Assembly: GCA_947179295.1 (NCBI GenBank)
Contig: CAMXAZ010000006.1
Span: 1 to 64,000, forward strand
Source: an uncultured Muribaculaceae bacterium
GTDB lineage: Bacteria > Bacteroidota > Bacteroidia > Bacteroidales > Muribaculaceae
Direction: 5' to 3'
DNA length: 64,000 nt
Positions 45,300-55,174 of this stretch are shown piece after piece; positions within the stretch are counted from its first letter, which is position 1; every line of letters starts with the position of its first letter. A program made the translations under genes and the position numbers. The notes under the pieces were generated by a model, which saw only the letters and a program-made list of their open reading frames with translations, was not told where the DNA came from and searched no databases.

Positions 45300-46055
45300 T
45301 CAGAATGCGTTTACAATGCCCATAAATGATGCTGCTTCGAGAGCGGCACCACCGATGAGGCCACCGTCTACGTCGGGTTTGGCAAAAAGCTGGGCTGCGT
45401 TTGAAGGCTTGCAGCTGCCACCGTAGAGAATCGAGGTGTTGTCAGCGACTTCCTTGCCGTATTTGTCGGCGATTGTCTTGCGGATAAATGCATGCATCTC
45501 CTGAGCCTGGTCGTCAGTAGCGGTCTTGCCGGTTCCGATGGCCCATACGGGTTCATAGGCGAGAACGATCTTGCCGAATTCTTCAGCGCTAAGGTTGAAG
45601 AGACCTTCTTCGATCTGTGCTTTCACTACGTCGAAGAAGCTGCCGTCTTCGCGCTGTTCGAGAACTTCACCGATGCAGAAAATAGGGGTGAGGTTGTTGT
45701 CAAGGGCGAGACGTACTTTCTCACGGAGAGTTTCAGAAGTTTCGCCGTAGTACTGACGACGCTCCGAGTGACCGAGGATCACATAAGTAGCGCCTGTCGA
45801 GGCAACCATAGGGGCTGAAATTTCACCGGTGTATGCGCCTGATTTGTGGTCTGCGCAGTTTTCAGCTCCAAGACCAAGCTTGTTTTTGTCAATCACATTG
45901 TTGATTGATGCAAGGTGAGTGAAAGGAACACAGATGACAACGTCGCACTTGGGCTCGGCGCCGGCGAGAGCCGCATTGACTTCTTCGGCGAGCTTGATTC
46001 CTTCGGGCAGCGTGGTGTTCATTTTCCAGTTGCCTGCTACGATATTTTTTCTCAT
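45300..46055 (-). CDS. tpiA: triosephosphate isomerase
   Basis: A 251-residue TIM barrel interconverting dihydroxyacetone phosphate and glyceraldehyde 3-phosphate. Active-site Asn-Lys (GNWKMN, about 8-13), catalytic His (ILGHSERR), Glu ([15 protein letters not shown]) and the phosphate loop (LYGGS) are intact. It has its own consensus promoter and a downstream terminator. Confidence 0.98.
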   Translation of the reverse strand: MRKNIVAGNWKMNTTLPEGIKLAEEVNAALAGAEPKCDVVICVPFTHLASINNVIDKNKLGLGAENCADHKSGAYTGEISAPMVASTGATYVILGHSERRQYYGETSETLREKVRLALDNNLTPIFCIGEVLEQREDGSFFDVVKAQIEEGLFNLSAEEFGKIVLAYEPVWAIGTGKTATDDQAQEMHAFIRKTIADKYGKEVADNTSILYGGSCKPSNAAQLFAKPDVDGGLIGGAALEAASFMGIVNAF

Positions 46056-46091
46056 TTTACCTTAATTAAAATTGGGTTGAAAATTCGCTGA

Positions 46092-46123
46092 CAAAATTAA
46101 CGATTTCCGATGAATAATTCAAA
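46092..46123 (-). promoter_or_regulatory. promoter of tpiA
   Basis: On the minus strand TTTG (46120-46123), 20-bp spacer, TAATTTTG (46092-46099), 36 bp before the ATG. Both elements match the consensus. Confidence 0.65.
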
Positions 46124-46151
46124 CAGAAATCCAACTAATCTTGCTTCGCCA

Positions 46152-46177
46152 AAGCCGGCCCCGTCAAAAGCCGGCTT
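46152..46177 (-). terminator. hairpin after the DUF4132-type gene
   Basis: An 8-bp GC-rich inverted repeat (AAGCCGGC / GCCGGCTT) 5 bp past the stop of the 1677-residue gene. No T tract. Confidence 0.4.
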
Positions 46178-46181
46178 CCGG

Positions 46182-49100
46182 TCATAGCTGATTAAGGATT
46201 GACGGGTCTTTGATACCGGAGTCATTTGCGAAAAGCAATATTTTGGAAATGATTTCTGCGGTTTTCGGATCTTCGTCAAGAAATGGAAGAAAGATGCGCC
46301 CGCGATTTTGAGTATGGACCGGGAGTACGGCTATCTGAGTTCCGCCTTCTTTGTGGATCGTTCCGCTGCCAAGGTGGATGTTATAACAGCCGAGCCGCCC
46401 CTTGACCTTTGCAAAGTTGTCGGCAAGGCAAACATTGTCCAATCCGAACATAGGCAGGGTGTGGCTGACAATAGCACGTCGCATTTCGATGGTGGAATGA
46501 CTGGTTTCCGGGTCTACGCCTCCTGCATGAGCCACGCTCACGGCAAGATCAACATCCCGCATGATTTCAGAGAACGCGATCGGGGGAACTTCTGAAATTT
46601 TCTTATCTTTGAATGTCCTGCGGTCATGGAATTCGACATATTCCAATGTCGGCGCTTCGATGTCAGCAGGTGAAAACCAGTCAGCCATTGCATATAGTAC
46701 TGCCGTCACATTGCTGTTAAAGCATATTTTTTGAAGGCCGCAATCATAGTCTACCGTCCACTGCCGCTTTTTTAGCAGAGCCGCAGTGCGAGCCGGCATG
46801 ATCTGATTGCCGGAATAGCGCATGGATCGGCTTGAGTCTTTTTCTTCAGCTGTAGGTATGTATAGTTCACGAAACACCTGCTTGAACGGCTGCCTCCACT
46901 GATGGTCAAAAACAAAAGCCTGATATGCGCTCCATTCTTTGCCGGAAAACAGGTCGAAGGGATGAGCGATACGAAGCCGATTGTCTGCGCTTATTGTATT
47001 AATAACACCTTCGGCTGAAATGATTGACGCTCCGTCTTCTCCGGGGAAACCGGTCTGTCCGCTGTCCGTTACAAGTACGAGGCGTGAAAACATGTTCCAT
47101 ATTATAGGATTTTCTTTAAGGCTGCTGATTTCAGATCCTGTAAATTCGGCAGATTCGATCATCGCCTGTTCGAGTAAAGCCCGGCCACGGGTGTGTTGCT
47201 CTTTCAATTGTTTATACACTTCCTTCAGATCACTTACATAAGTCCCTTTTTTGAGCCTTGAAGGAATGTTTTGCAAAATCTTGCCGTTGCTTTCGCAGAT
47301 TATTTCAGGGACACCGTCGTTGATAAGCAGTCTTAAGCTGACACCGTCAAAATGTTTTGGGGCAAAGTATTTTTCTGCATCTTTAACGAGAGTGGCTTCC
47401 ATGCTCCATGTCAGGCGCGTGGAGTCTCCATAGCCTGCCGTGCGGGCGAGATTGTCAAGAGCGAGTTTAACAGCGCGACCCTCGCTTGCCTGACGCTGTG
47501 CGCCAAACTGCTTGCTGTCTTTCAGGAACTTGTTGAGGAAAATGTAGCGTTCTTTGAGGTCGCTATGCTTGTTGCGAGCCAGAGGAATCAATCCAAGGGA
47601 CACTACCAGATCCTTGTTTCTTTTCTCTGAAATCTCTTTCATGACCTGTTTTGCTTTCAGATTGCCGAGTAGGGCATCAGAGAGTTTGCGGGAACGGCTG
47701 TGACGGTTGCCATCGGCCACATGTTTTGCTGAATTGTATATAAATTCGTAGCGTTTACGCCCCAATTCTTTGTAGATCTCATGAAACCATGCCGGATCGC
47801 AGGCTCCATCAGCAAAGTCTGCAGGCTCTACCGCTGAATATCTTGAGATGCGTGACTTGGCGCGGTCGCTGAGGGTGTCAGCCGTATGAGCCATAAAGTA
47901 ATATGCGCCGCTTGCAAGTCCTTTCCAGCCAATAGCTTCTTCTGTGATTTCCAGCCACCGCTGTGAGAACATCGCAGCTTCAGCAAGTTGTTCGTCTGTA
48001 ATTCCTACTGCTTTAGCTTTATGCTTTAGCTCTGCCGGAGTGTCTGAGTCTGCCGGAGTGCAGACTTGCAGCAGGGAACTCAGAATTTCGCGTTTATTGA
48101 GGTTGGCGCAATATCCTCTGGCTATGGGTTTGTCTTTACCAAGAGCCTGCAATATCTGCAATAATCTGTCAATTCCGCTGATGCCCCTGATTTCATAGGC
48201 CAAAGGAGAAACCGGAGTTTCTGAGTCGCCTCTTTTCAATTCGATGTCAAGTATGCGCTCGATAGCTGTGTTGATCAGCCGGCATTCGTGATCGCTGAGT
48301 GGTGTGAGTTGTTGGACCCAACGTGGTTTCTCAGCCGACGGCAAGCGTTGCGAAAATTCAGCTATCATGCTCTTTCTCATAACTCCTGACATCATTTCTT
48401 TAAGCATGGCTTCATCTGAAATTGCTCCGAGATTCCATGCGCGGAGATATTCCATGACGTTGAGAGGGTTTCGATAGAAGATGCCGTCGGCTATGCATGA
48501 TTTCGTCTTGCATAGTAAGTCGTAGCGGGCGGCAAAGGACCGCAAAAACAGGTCATCCGGCATGTTGCTGCTTGAGTTTTTGCAGATTGCCATTAGTGTG
48601 GCTATCGGTTGGACGTTGTAGATGCAGTGGTCCTGTGGCAACTCCCAGGAGTTGGCTCTATAGTTTCTTATACACTCATCTGCTTTTATGCGAAGTGCGA
48701 AATCCGAGATCGAATCCGTCGCTATCTCCCAAACGGCCTGCCCGTTGCAGTATTCTTCTGCAAGAGCGGATACTATGTCAATTGCCGAATGAAAGTAAGT
48801 GGAGTTTTCAATCGGCTTCAGGATGTCAGGATCGAAAGCCCGGCCTAAGATGCGTTTCAAAATCGGATAAAATGGTTTGTCGGAGGCGTTGGGGGTGATT
48901 GTTGAAAGCCAAAGGCGCAAAATATTTTCAGGGGAGCGGATCTCTTTATCGTAAAACTCTTTCCATACTTCGGGCATAGCGAGAGATTCAAGCCCCCGCT
49001 TATAAGATTTCTGCACTGTATTGCCTAAGCGTGAAATATTTCCGTATCGATCCGTGAATTCGTAATCGGCATGTTTTTCGATCAAATCGGTAATGGCCCG

Positions 49101-51215
49101 AATCAGTTCTACGGCATGATTATTTCTTTTCTGCAGGACCTTTTTTAAGATATTCCCATCCGGCTTGAATGCCAGCGCTTTTTCCGGGCTGAAATCAGCC
49201 GGGCGTGTTACGTTGACAGAAATTTTGGCATCGCAGGAATATAGGCCGAATCCATTTTCCGGTGTGTAAATATTCCCTTTCGAATCGTTTTCGGCAAAAA
49301 TGACCTCAAGCAGCACCTGTTCTTTGGTTGTTGGGTTGGCTATGGCCGAAAGATCGGGCTTCAGTGCGTTTATGGCTTCGGCTTTCTCGCCTTTGTCAAT
49401 CCAGTTTTTAAGTATGCTGAGACCGGCCAGTCTGCGGTCTGCGGATTTATCTGAGACAAGGCGTCTTACGGAGCACATGGCTTTGTAGTCGGGAAGCGAG
49501 CCGAGAATTTCTATAATACATGTGCGCATAGGCGCCGCTTTGAAGCGCAGGTGCGACTCCATTGCAAGATAGTCTTCGTCTGCCAAATCATTCCAGTCAT
49601 GCAAATTTCTGACTATCCGGCAGGCCTGTTCACGAGCATTGCTGCCTTTGTCAGCCATCATGGCGACAGCGAATTCAATCTGGCGCCGCGTCTGACACCT
49701 ATATAATAGATATTTGATATAGAGTCCTCTGTCACACGGTTCCAATGAACAGATATAGCCGAGAGCCTTCTCTGTATAGTCCGGAGAAGATATCAGCAGT
49801 GCCAGTCTGCAAATTTTCTGGGCAATCCGGCTTTTTGTAATGGATCTGCTTACCCACGGAAAAACATATGGATCAAAGATCTCAGTATTTTTGACTGAAG
49901 CATACAGAGCTGTCAGCAAAGCAAAATCAGTTTCGGCATCTTCTTTGGAGTCAAAATAGCAACTGAGGTCCGGGATTTGCATGTCATTTTCATGCGCTCT
50001 CAGATAGAGGTGAAAACGTGTGTCACTCAGATACATGTCAAGGAGCCCTGCTATTACTCTGTGGTCTTGAGATCGGACTCGAAGTGCAAGAGATGTCATC
50101 TCGTTGATTAAATTGACATCTTGTAGATGCCCTATAAACAAGGCAGCTGCTTCAGCAATATAAGCGGGGGAGTACTCAAGTAACTCCCGGACAGGAAGTT
50201 TTATGCTGTCTACGTCAAAGAAAGACATAGCCCACAACGCTAAGTAAACAGTCATGGGGTCATTACTGCCAATAGCTTTCGCTGCGTTGTTGCGGTCTGA
50301 TGTAAGGTGGAATACGAGTGTGAAGAATTTTTCCGTGATACGTTCTGTTGCTTCCTGATCTCCAAATCCGGTGGCCACGGCAAGACCTCTTCTTACAGCA
50401 GAAAACCGCTGAAGGTTATTGTCTATTATAATCTTCAATAGATATATGAAACTTTCCGGCTGGCCTTCATCCATAGTCTCTACGATAGCTTGCCGTAGCC
50501 CTTCCTGCATACGTGCAGCAAGCAGCAATTTGCCCTCAAGTTCTAATAATTCACGATTGCCGCTTAGAGAGATAGCTCGGAAATGATCAAAATACATGCG
50601 GTTGGCATTGTTTTCAGAGGTCATAGCTTCGATCAGGTAGTCGATGCATTCCCTGTCGCCTGTTGAAATTTTGGCTGCAAGCCAGTAATCAATGCTGATT
50701 ATATCGGAAAACATTTGTTGTTCATCAGGGGTGCGCCCTTTCCTGAGTATTTGGGCCGTCGTGAATCCGGTGGCTTTGAGTAGTACGAATTGCCGGAGCG
50801 CCTGCGCTATTTTGCGAATGTGAAGGCTGAGACGGGTGGAACGCATGGAATGGCGGGTATAGCCTGTGGTATATGGCGCTTTGGCTTCAAGTCTGATGTA
50901 TTCCCCGAAAAGGTCAGTCCACTCTTTACAGGCGGCAGGGTCATCCAGGCTGCCGCCGAACAGATAGTCTATCGCAGGGCGTAATCCCCATTCGAGAAAC
51001 TCCAATGTGTTCCAGACTCCACGCTGCTTAAAATAACTTTGTAGCGCTGTCTCGAATCGAGATTCACGGCATGTCTGGTCGATATCATTGAAAAAATGTC
51101 TGAGCAGTTCATAAACCTCGCCTGATAGCTCGTGAGTTTTGTGTAATCCGCTGCTCAATTTTTCAATGTAGGGCACACAGAGGTCGTTGTAGCTGTTGTT
51201 CCAATGGATTTTCAT
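46182..51215 (-). CDS. giant DUF4132-family protein
   Basis: A 1677-residue soluble protein, the longest in the window. No signal peptide or membrane helix is apparent. Much of the first 1,000 residues is helical-repeat-like. The last 450 residues carry the DUF4132 (MolR/YehI-like) and the family's C-terminal block (SHSTIEMRRAIVSHTLPMFG, then GRLGCYNIHLGSGTIHKEGG). In E. coli the homologue yehI lies in a MoxR-VWA operon, but here no AAA+ or VWA gene is adjacent. A 146-residue gene 13 bp upstream is its only co-oriented neighbour. Function is unknown. Confidence 0.85.
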   Translation of the reverse strand: MKIHWNNSYNDLCVPYIEKLSSGLHKTHELSGEVYELLRHFFNDIDQTCRESRFETALQSYFKQRGVWNTLEFLEWGLRPAIDYLFGGSLDDPAACKEWTDLFGEYIRLEAKAPYTTGYTRHSMRSTRLSLHIRKIAQALRQFVLLKATGFTTAQILRKGRTPDEQQMFSDIISIDYWLAAKISTGDRECIDYLIEAMTSENNANRMYFDHFRAISLSGNRELLELEGKLLLAARMQEGLRQAIVETMDEGQPESFIYLLKIIIDNNLQRFSAVRRGLAVATGFGDQEATERITEKFFTLVFHLTSDRNNAAKAIGSNDPMTVYLALWAMSFFDVDSIKLPVRELLEYSPAYIAEAAALFIGHLQDVNLINEMTSLALRVRSQDHRVIAGLLDMYLSDTRFHLYLRAHENDMQIPDLSCYFDSKEDAETDFALLTALYASVKNTEIFDPYVFPWVSRSITKSRIAQKICRLALLISSPDYTEKALGYICSLEPCDRGLYIKYLLYRCQTRRQIEFAVAMMADKGSNAREQACRIVRNLHDWNDLADEDYLAMESHLRFKAAPMRTCIIEILGSLPDYKAMCSVRRLVSDKSADRRLAGLSILKNWIDKGEKAEAINALKPDLSAIANPTTKEQVLLEVIFAENDSKGNIYTPENGFGLYSCDAKISVNVTRPADFSPEKALAFKPDGNILKKVLQKRNNHAVELIRAITDLIEKHADYEFTDRYGNISRLGNTVQKSYKRGLESLAMPEVWKEFYDKEIRSPENILRLWLSTITPNASDKPFYPILKRILGRAFDPDILKPIENSTYFHSAIDIVSALAEEYCNGQAVWEIATDSISDFALRIKADECIRNYRANSWELPQDHCIYNVQPIATLMAICKNSSSNMPDDLFLRSFAARYDLLCKTKSCIADGIFYRNPLNVMEYLRAWNLGAISDEAMLKEMMSGVMRKSMIAEFSQRLPSAEKPRWVQQLTPLSDHECRLINTAIERILDIELKRGDSETPVSPLAYEIRGISGIDRLLQILQALGKDKPIARGYCANLNKREILSSLLQVCTPADSDTPAELKHKAKAVGITDEQLAEAAMFSQRWLEITEEAIGWKGLASGAYYFMAHTADTLSDRAKSRISRYSAVEPADFADGACDPAWFHEIYKELGRKRYEFIYNSAKHVADGNRHSRSRKLSDALLGNLKAKQVMKEISEKRNKDLVVSLGLIPLARNKHSDLKERYIFLNKFLKDSKQFGAQRQASEGRAVKLALDNLARTAGYGDSTRLTWSMEATLVKDAEKYFAPKHFDGVSLRLLINDGVPEIICESNGKILQNIPSRLKKGTYVSDLKEVYKQLKEQHTRGRALLEQAMIESAEFTGSEISSLKENPIIWNMFSRLVLVTDSGQTGFPGEDGASIISAEGVINTISADNRLRIAHPFDLFSGKEWSAYQAFVFDHQWRQPFKQVFRELYIPTAEEKDSSRSMRYSGNQIMPARTAALLKKRQWTVDYDCGLQKICFNSNVTAVLYAMADWFSPADIEAPTLEYVEFHDRRTFKDKKISEVPPIAFSEIMRDVDLAVSVAHAGGVDPETSHSTIEMRRAIVSHTLPMFGLDNVCLADNFAKVKGRLGCYNIHLGSGTIHKEGGTQIAVLPVHTQNRGRIFLPFLDEDPKTAEIISKILLFANDSGIKDPSILNQL

Positions 51216-51228
51216 AAGCTTGGTGTTT

Positions 51229-51669
51229 TTACCACATTCTGCCTGATAGCATGGTCAGGCGTACGATTGTAAGTGTATCTCCGTCGGTAATTTCAATCCG
51301 GCTTTCATTCGGGCCGAGTTGGCTTCCGTTGAGGAACATCTTGAAAATACCATCCTCATGGCATTGCAGTGCATTGGCAATGGCTTTTTCAGGATCTTCC
51401 TTCTTGCTATTACAGATGAGGCCGAATGCAATGCGACCTGCTTCAGCGAGATTCTCAACCTGATCTTCGGCTATCGGACTCGCCTGGCGGTCAGCATCCG
51501 GATCTGCCGGAACATTATCAATGCGATCGTTGTATGCCGATACCATAATGCGCACAAGCGAACTGATCAATGCGCCTGTGGTATTCAGCCCGGCGGGAAG
51601 TTCTATGGGGCAGGGCGCTATTGCTTGCCGCGCACGACCCGGCCTTTTTTGCTGTAAATATATCTTCAT
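51229..51669 (-). CDS. small partner of the DUF4132-type protein
   Basis: A 146-residue soluble protein of no recognised family. Its first half is helical and its end (about 105-146) is a run of predicted strands, FKMFLNGSQLGPNESRIEI, then DGDTLTIVRLTMLSGRMW. This end faintly resembles a beta-grasp (MoaD/ThiS-like) tail, but the terminal Gly-Gly is absent, so I would not claim it. ATG at 51669 is used; the longer form at 51708 adds residues without similarity. It lies 13 bp upstream of the giant gene and is probably co-transcribed with it. Confidence 0.72.
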   Translation of the reverse strand: MKIYLQQKRPGRARQAIAPCPIELPAGLNTTGALISSLVRIMVSAYNDRIDNVPADPDADRQASPIAEDQVENLAEAGRIAFGLICNSKKEDPEKAIANALQCHEDGIFKMFLNGSQLGPNESRIEITDGDTLTIVRLTMLSGRMW

Positions 51670-51769
51670 GATAGGTGGTTCTGTCGCCATTCCGGCAGAG
51701 TGAAACACTGTGTCTTGTTCTTCGGTGGAATTTCCGGTCTTTGGGCGAAGTTACAAAATAAATTGTTAG

Positions 51770-51804
51770 TTTGAACGATATTTCGTAGAAAATCGGTAAA
51801 TTTG
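51770..51804 (+). promoter_or_regulatory. putative purT promoter
   Basis: TTTG (51770-51773) and TAAATTTG (51797-51804) with a 23-bp spacer, slightly long, 40 bp before the purT ATG. Confidence 0.45.
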
Positions 51805-51844
51805 CAGCATATTGTAATCATTCATTATCATTTATTAAATCCAG

Positions 51845-53029
51845 ATGACAAAGATTGGAAGCAAGTGGACCAAAAGCGGTCGCAAAGCCATGCTCCTTGG
51901 CAGTGGCGAGTTAGGTAAAGAGGTGGCAATCGAACTCCAGCGCATGGGAGTGGAGGTTGTCGCTTGTGACAAGTATGCCAATGCTCCCGCCATGCATGTG
52001 GCCGACAAAAGCCGCGTATTTAGCATGCTCGATGCCGATGCGCTGCGCGCTGCTATAATAGAGGAACAGCCTGATCATATAATTCCCGAAGTGGAGGCTA
52101 TCGCTACTCCGGTGTTGGTTGAACTTGAAGAAAAAGGATTCCACGTTACTCCCACCGCGAAAGCGGCTCTGCTGACCATGAACCGCGAGGGAATACGTCG
52201 GCTTGCTGCCGAAGATCTTGGAGTGAAGACCTCGCCATATTGTTTTGCATCCGATTTTGAAGAATTCAAGGCTGCTGTAGAAGAGATCGGCATTCCATGT
52301 GTGGTGAAGCCGATCATGTCATCAAGCGGTCATGGCCAAAGCGTAATCAAAACAGTTGAAGATATTGAAAAGTCTTGGAAGATCGCCCAGGAAGGCGGTC
52401 GCGCTGGTGCAGGACGTGTCATCGTGGAAGGCTTTGTGAAATTTGATTATGAAATCACATTACTTACAGTGCGTTCTGTTGCCGGCACTTCGTTCTGTGA
52501 GCCAATTGGACATATTCAGGTCGATGGTGACTACCGTTATTCTTGGCAGCCTCAGCCTATGGCCCCCGCAGCCAAGGAGGCCGCTCAGGAAATTGCCCGT
52601 AAAGTGACCGATGCGCTTGGCGGATATGGCATTTTTGGCGTGGAGTTGTTTATCCGTGGCGAAGAAGTGATTTTCAGCGAAGTTTCTCCGCGCCCTCATG
52701 ACACAGGCATGGTCACCATGATTTCACAAGATCTCAGCGAGTTCGCCCTCCATGCACGTGCACTGACTGGTCTTCCCGTCCCGGAAATACGTTTCCTCGG
52801 CCCGTCGGCATCTCGTGCGGTAGTGGTTGAAGGCGATAGCACCGAGGTTGTCATGGACAATCTGGAAAAAGTTCTGGAAGAACCCGGTGTGCAGATGCGT
52901 ATATTCGGCAAACCCGAAGTCAAAGGCCATCGCCGCATGGGCGTGATACTCGCCACCGCAGACTCCGTAGAAGAAGCAAGAGCAAAAGCGGAACGAGCAT
53001 ATGACAAACTTAATGTCCAGATTCTTTAA
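51845..53029 (+). CDS. purT: formate-dependent phosphoribosylglycinamide formyltransferase
   Basis: A 394-residue ATP-grasp enzyme of purine synthesis that formylates GAR using formate and ATP. The N-terminal [20 protein letters not shown], the central ATP-grasp part ([13 protein letters not shown], then [14 protein letters not shown]) and length match PurT. It overlaps the downstream DUF6377 gene by 29 bp. Confidence 0.96.
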   Translation: MTKIGSKWTKSGRKAMLLGSGELGKEVAIELQRMGVEVVACDKYANAPAMHVADKSRVFSMLDADALRAAIIEEQPDHIIPEVEAIATPVLVELEEKGFHVTPTAKAALLTMNREGIRRLAAEDLGVKTSPYCFASDFEEFKAAVEEIGIPCVVKPIMSSSGHGQSVIKTVEDIEKSWKIAQEGGRAGAGRVIVEGFVKFDYEITLLTVRSVAGTSFCEPIGHIQVDGDYRYSWQPQPMAPAAKEAAQEIARKVTDALGGYGIFGVELFIRGEEVIFSEVSPRPHDTGMVTMISQDLSEFALHARALTGLPVPEIRFLGPSASRAVVVEGDSTEVVMDNLEKVLEEPGVQMRIFGKPEVKGHRRMGVILATADSVEEARAKAERAYDKLNVQIL

Positions 53030-54626
53030 CTCACCAAGTCGATTCGGCAAAGCTCAGGTACTTGCCGTGTTGATGATTTTTGTAAACCTCCTTGTGGCCG
53101 GCAGTGAAACTATCGGCCGCAAGGAGGTTGCTTCAATGCTCAAGACTCTTGACTCGGAGCTTGAGCATCGTGAGTTGTATATATCCAGGCGCCGTGCGTC
53201 AATTGATTCTCTCAAGAGCGTACTGAAAAGCGGTTCGATATCTTCAAGTGATCGCTTGTCTACACTCTTGATGCTTGGTGATATGTATAACGCTTATAAT
53301 ACGGATTCAGCTGTTTCAATCTATGATAAAGGAGCGCGCTTGGCTCGTGATCTGAAGCAAGATTCTGTGGCAGTGCGCTTTGAATTGAGACGTCTGACCT
53401 ATCTGCCGCTACTGGCGTTTATCAGCCAGGCTGAGGACGAACTTTCACGGATTGACTTCGAGTCACTTCACGAAGGCCTTCAGGAAGAGTATTTCGATGC
53501 TGCACGGCAGATGTATTTCTATATCGCAGCTTACTATGTTAATTATCCGGATGTATATGACCGATATATGGCCAAATCTCATGACGCCCAAAAGTCTTTG
53601 ATCGGTCACCTGGAAGAAGGATCTCCGCGATATATGCTGAATATGGGCGAATACTACTATTATAATAAAGAGTATTCCAAGACCCAGGCGCTTGCGATGT
53701 TGCTGATTGATCAGTTGCAACCGGAGGACAATCTGTATGCGCGAGCTTGTCATCTGCTCGCCGAAATATCAAAGGCGAGAGGGGAGCATTATGCTTATGA
53801 ATACTACTTGGCGTTGTCAGCTATTGCGGATACCCGTGGCGCTACTCTTGAAGTGGCATCCCTGCAGGAACTTGGCAAGACCATTTATCTCAATGGCGAT
53901 GTGCAGCATGCATATGACTATCTCTCCGTAGCCTTGTCAGATGCGGTAGAGTGCAATGCGCCATTGCGCATCCTGCAGTCTTCACAGGTTTTGCCGATAA
54001 TCGAAAGGGCCCACAAAGCGGAAATCAGGAGTGCGCACGTAAGGCTGTATGTCATTATGGTGGTTATGGCTGTTTTGCTGATGATACTCGCCATTACACT
54101 TTATGTGCTTCATCGAAAAAATCGGCAGATGAATCGTATGGCGCTACGACTGGAAGACGCCAACAGTATTAAGGATGTATATATCTCGCAGTTTTTGAAC
54201 TTGTGTTCGATATACATGGATAAACTGACGCAATTCAATAAAATGGTCAATCGGAAAATAACCACCGGCAAGATTGATGATCTGCTCAAAATAACAAAGC
54301 AGGGCAAATATATAGAAGAGCACTCAAAAGAGTTCTATGATGTGTTTGATGATGCGTTTCTTCACATCTATCCCAACTTTGTGTCGGAGGTCAATAAGCT
54401 CCTTCGCCCGGATGAGCAAATTGTATTGCGCGAAGGTGAGAAGCTTAACACCGACTTGCGCATTATCGCATTTATGAGACTTGGAATAGAGGAAAGTTCG
54501 CGTATCGCTCAGATGCTGAACTATTCGGTGTACACCATTTATACATATCGCAACAAACTTAAAAATAGAGCAGTCTCAAGAGAGACATTTGAGAGTGATC
54601 TAATGAATATAAAATCTGTTTCATGA
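53001..54626 (+). CDS. DUF6377 membrane regulator-like protein
   Basis: A 541-residue protein. A hydrophobic N-terminal stretch (about 14-30, [13 protein letters not shown]) is followed by TPR-like helices in the periplasmic part (about 60-335) and one transmembrane helix (about 347-370). A cytoplasmic part with a coiled coil carries a C-terminal HTH-like segment ([20 protein letters not shown]). This is the DUF6377 layout known in Bacteroidales. It might sense an envelope signal and act on DNA, but this is inferred from architecture. The overlap with purT (29 bp) suggests coupling. Confidence 0.85.
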   Translation: MTNLMSRFFNSPSRFGKAQVLAVLMIFVNLLVAGSETIGRKEVASMLKTLDSELEHRELYISRRRASIDSLKSVLKSGSISSSDRLSTLLMLGDMYNAYNTDSAVSIYDKGARLARDLKQDSVAVRFELRRLTYLPLLAFISQAEDELSRIDFESLHEGLQEEYFDAARQMYFYIAAYYVNYPDVYDRYMAKSHDAQKSLIGHLEEGSPRYMLNMGEYYYYNKEYSKTQALAMLLIDQLQPEDNLYARACHLLAEISKARGEHYAYEYYLALSAIADTRGATLEVASLQELGKTIYLNGDVQHAYDYLSVALSDAVECNAPLRILQSSQVLPIIERAHKAEIRSAHVRLYVIMVVMAVLLMILAITLYVLHRKNRQMNRMALRLEDANSIKDVYISQFLNLCSIYMDKLTQFNKMVNRKITTGKIDDLLKITKQGKYIEEHSKEFYDVFDDAFLHIYPNFVSEVNKLLRPDEQIVLREGEKLNTDLRIIAFMRLGIEESSRIAQMLNYSVYTIYTYRNKLKNRAVSRETFESDLMNIKSVS

Positions 54627-54800
54627 CCCGAAAAAGGGGTGTCATTTGTTGCATATGAATACACAAAACGATATATTTTATCTCAATTAATACATATAAC
54701 ATTCTATATTTTCGTTTGTAGCGAAATGCATATCTTATTGATTTTCAGTGTACAAATATCCGAAACTGCTTTATATGGACTCAATTTAACCGTTAAGGTA

Positions 54801-54831
54801 TTGCGTATGCCTCAGAATAGATATAATTTTG
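54801..54831 (+). promoter_or_regulatory. promoter upstream of folP-cdaA or of a small RNA
   Basis: TTG (54801-54803), 20-bp spacer, TAATTTTG (54824-54831). Both elements match the consensus. The nearest gene start is 343 bp downstream. Confidence 0.6.
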
Positions 54832-55031
54832 CAATGCGAGAAAGCCTCAGCCGATAGCAATCAGCCTCGGTTTTTTCACCTCAGGAATATCGAAATTAAT
54901 CAATGATTTTTAGTTTTAGGGTTAGTATAGATTGTTAGTATCTTAGCGTAAAATCATTAGTTATATGAGAAGAATTGCATAATAGTAAATGTGTTTTTAT
55001 GTTAGGTTTGTAGAGTCTTATTGCTAAGACA

Positions 55032-55067
55032 ACAACACGACTTCTCTGGGAAGAGAGGTCGTGTTGT
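55032..55067 (+). other. 16-bp GNRA-capped hairpin before folP
   Basis: ACAACACGACTTCTCT (55032-55047) and AGAGAGGTCGTGTTGT (55052-55067) pair over 16 positions with a single G-U wobble around a GGGA tetraloop. No T tract follows, so it is not a simple terminator. It begins 20-25 nt after the -7-like motif at 55003-55010 and could form the 5' end of a transcript. Confidence 0.6.
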
Positions 55068-55174
55068 GGTTTATATAGGTTGGAAAACGGCTGATGAGTT
55101 TGTAGAATTGATTTGTGGATGAGCAAAATTTTAACTAATTTCGCGTGATATTAATTTATGTAGTATAATCTGCG

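Larger units (their letters stand above)
54627..55174 (+). other. 548-bp non-coding leader upstream of folP
   Basis: No credible CDS. It holds, in order, an AT-rich stretch, a consensus promoter (54801-54831), a seven-codon mini-ORF starting at ATG 54834 (MRESLSR), a TTTTTT run at 54872-54877, a second -7-like motif TAGGTTTG (55003-55010) and a 16-bp hairpin (55032-55067). A start near 54838 would give a folP leader of about 335 nt. Confidence 0.55.

Noticed and set aside
46182..51215. Defence-system label for the giant gene
   Set aside because: No nuclease, NTPase or phage-sensing motif was found, and no mobile element or other defence gene is near; only a possibility.
54639..54857. A 72-residue frame before folP
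   Set aside because: It lies across the AT-rich leader and the promoter, has no family match, and starts without a plausible ribosome site.
55032..55067. Reading the 16-bp hairpin as a terminator of the DUF6377 gene
   Set aside because: It lies 400 bp past that stop, has no T tract, and follows a promoter-like motif, so a transcript start element is at least as likely.
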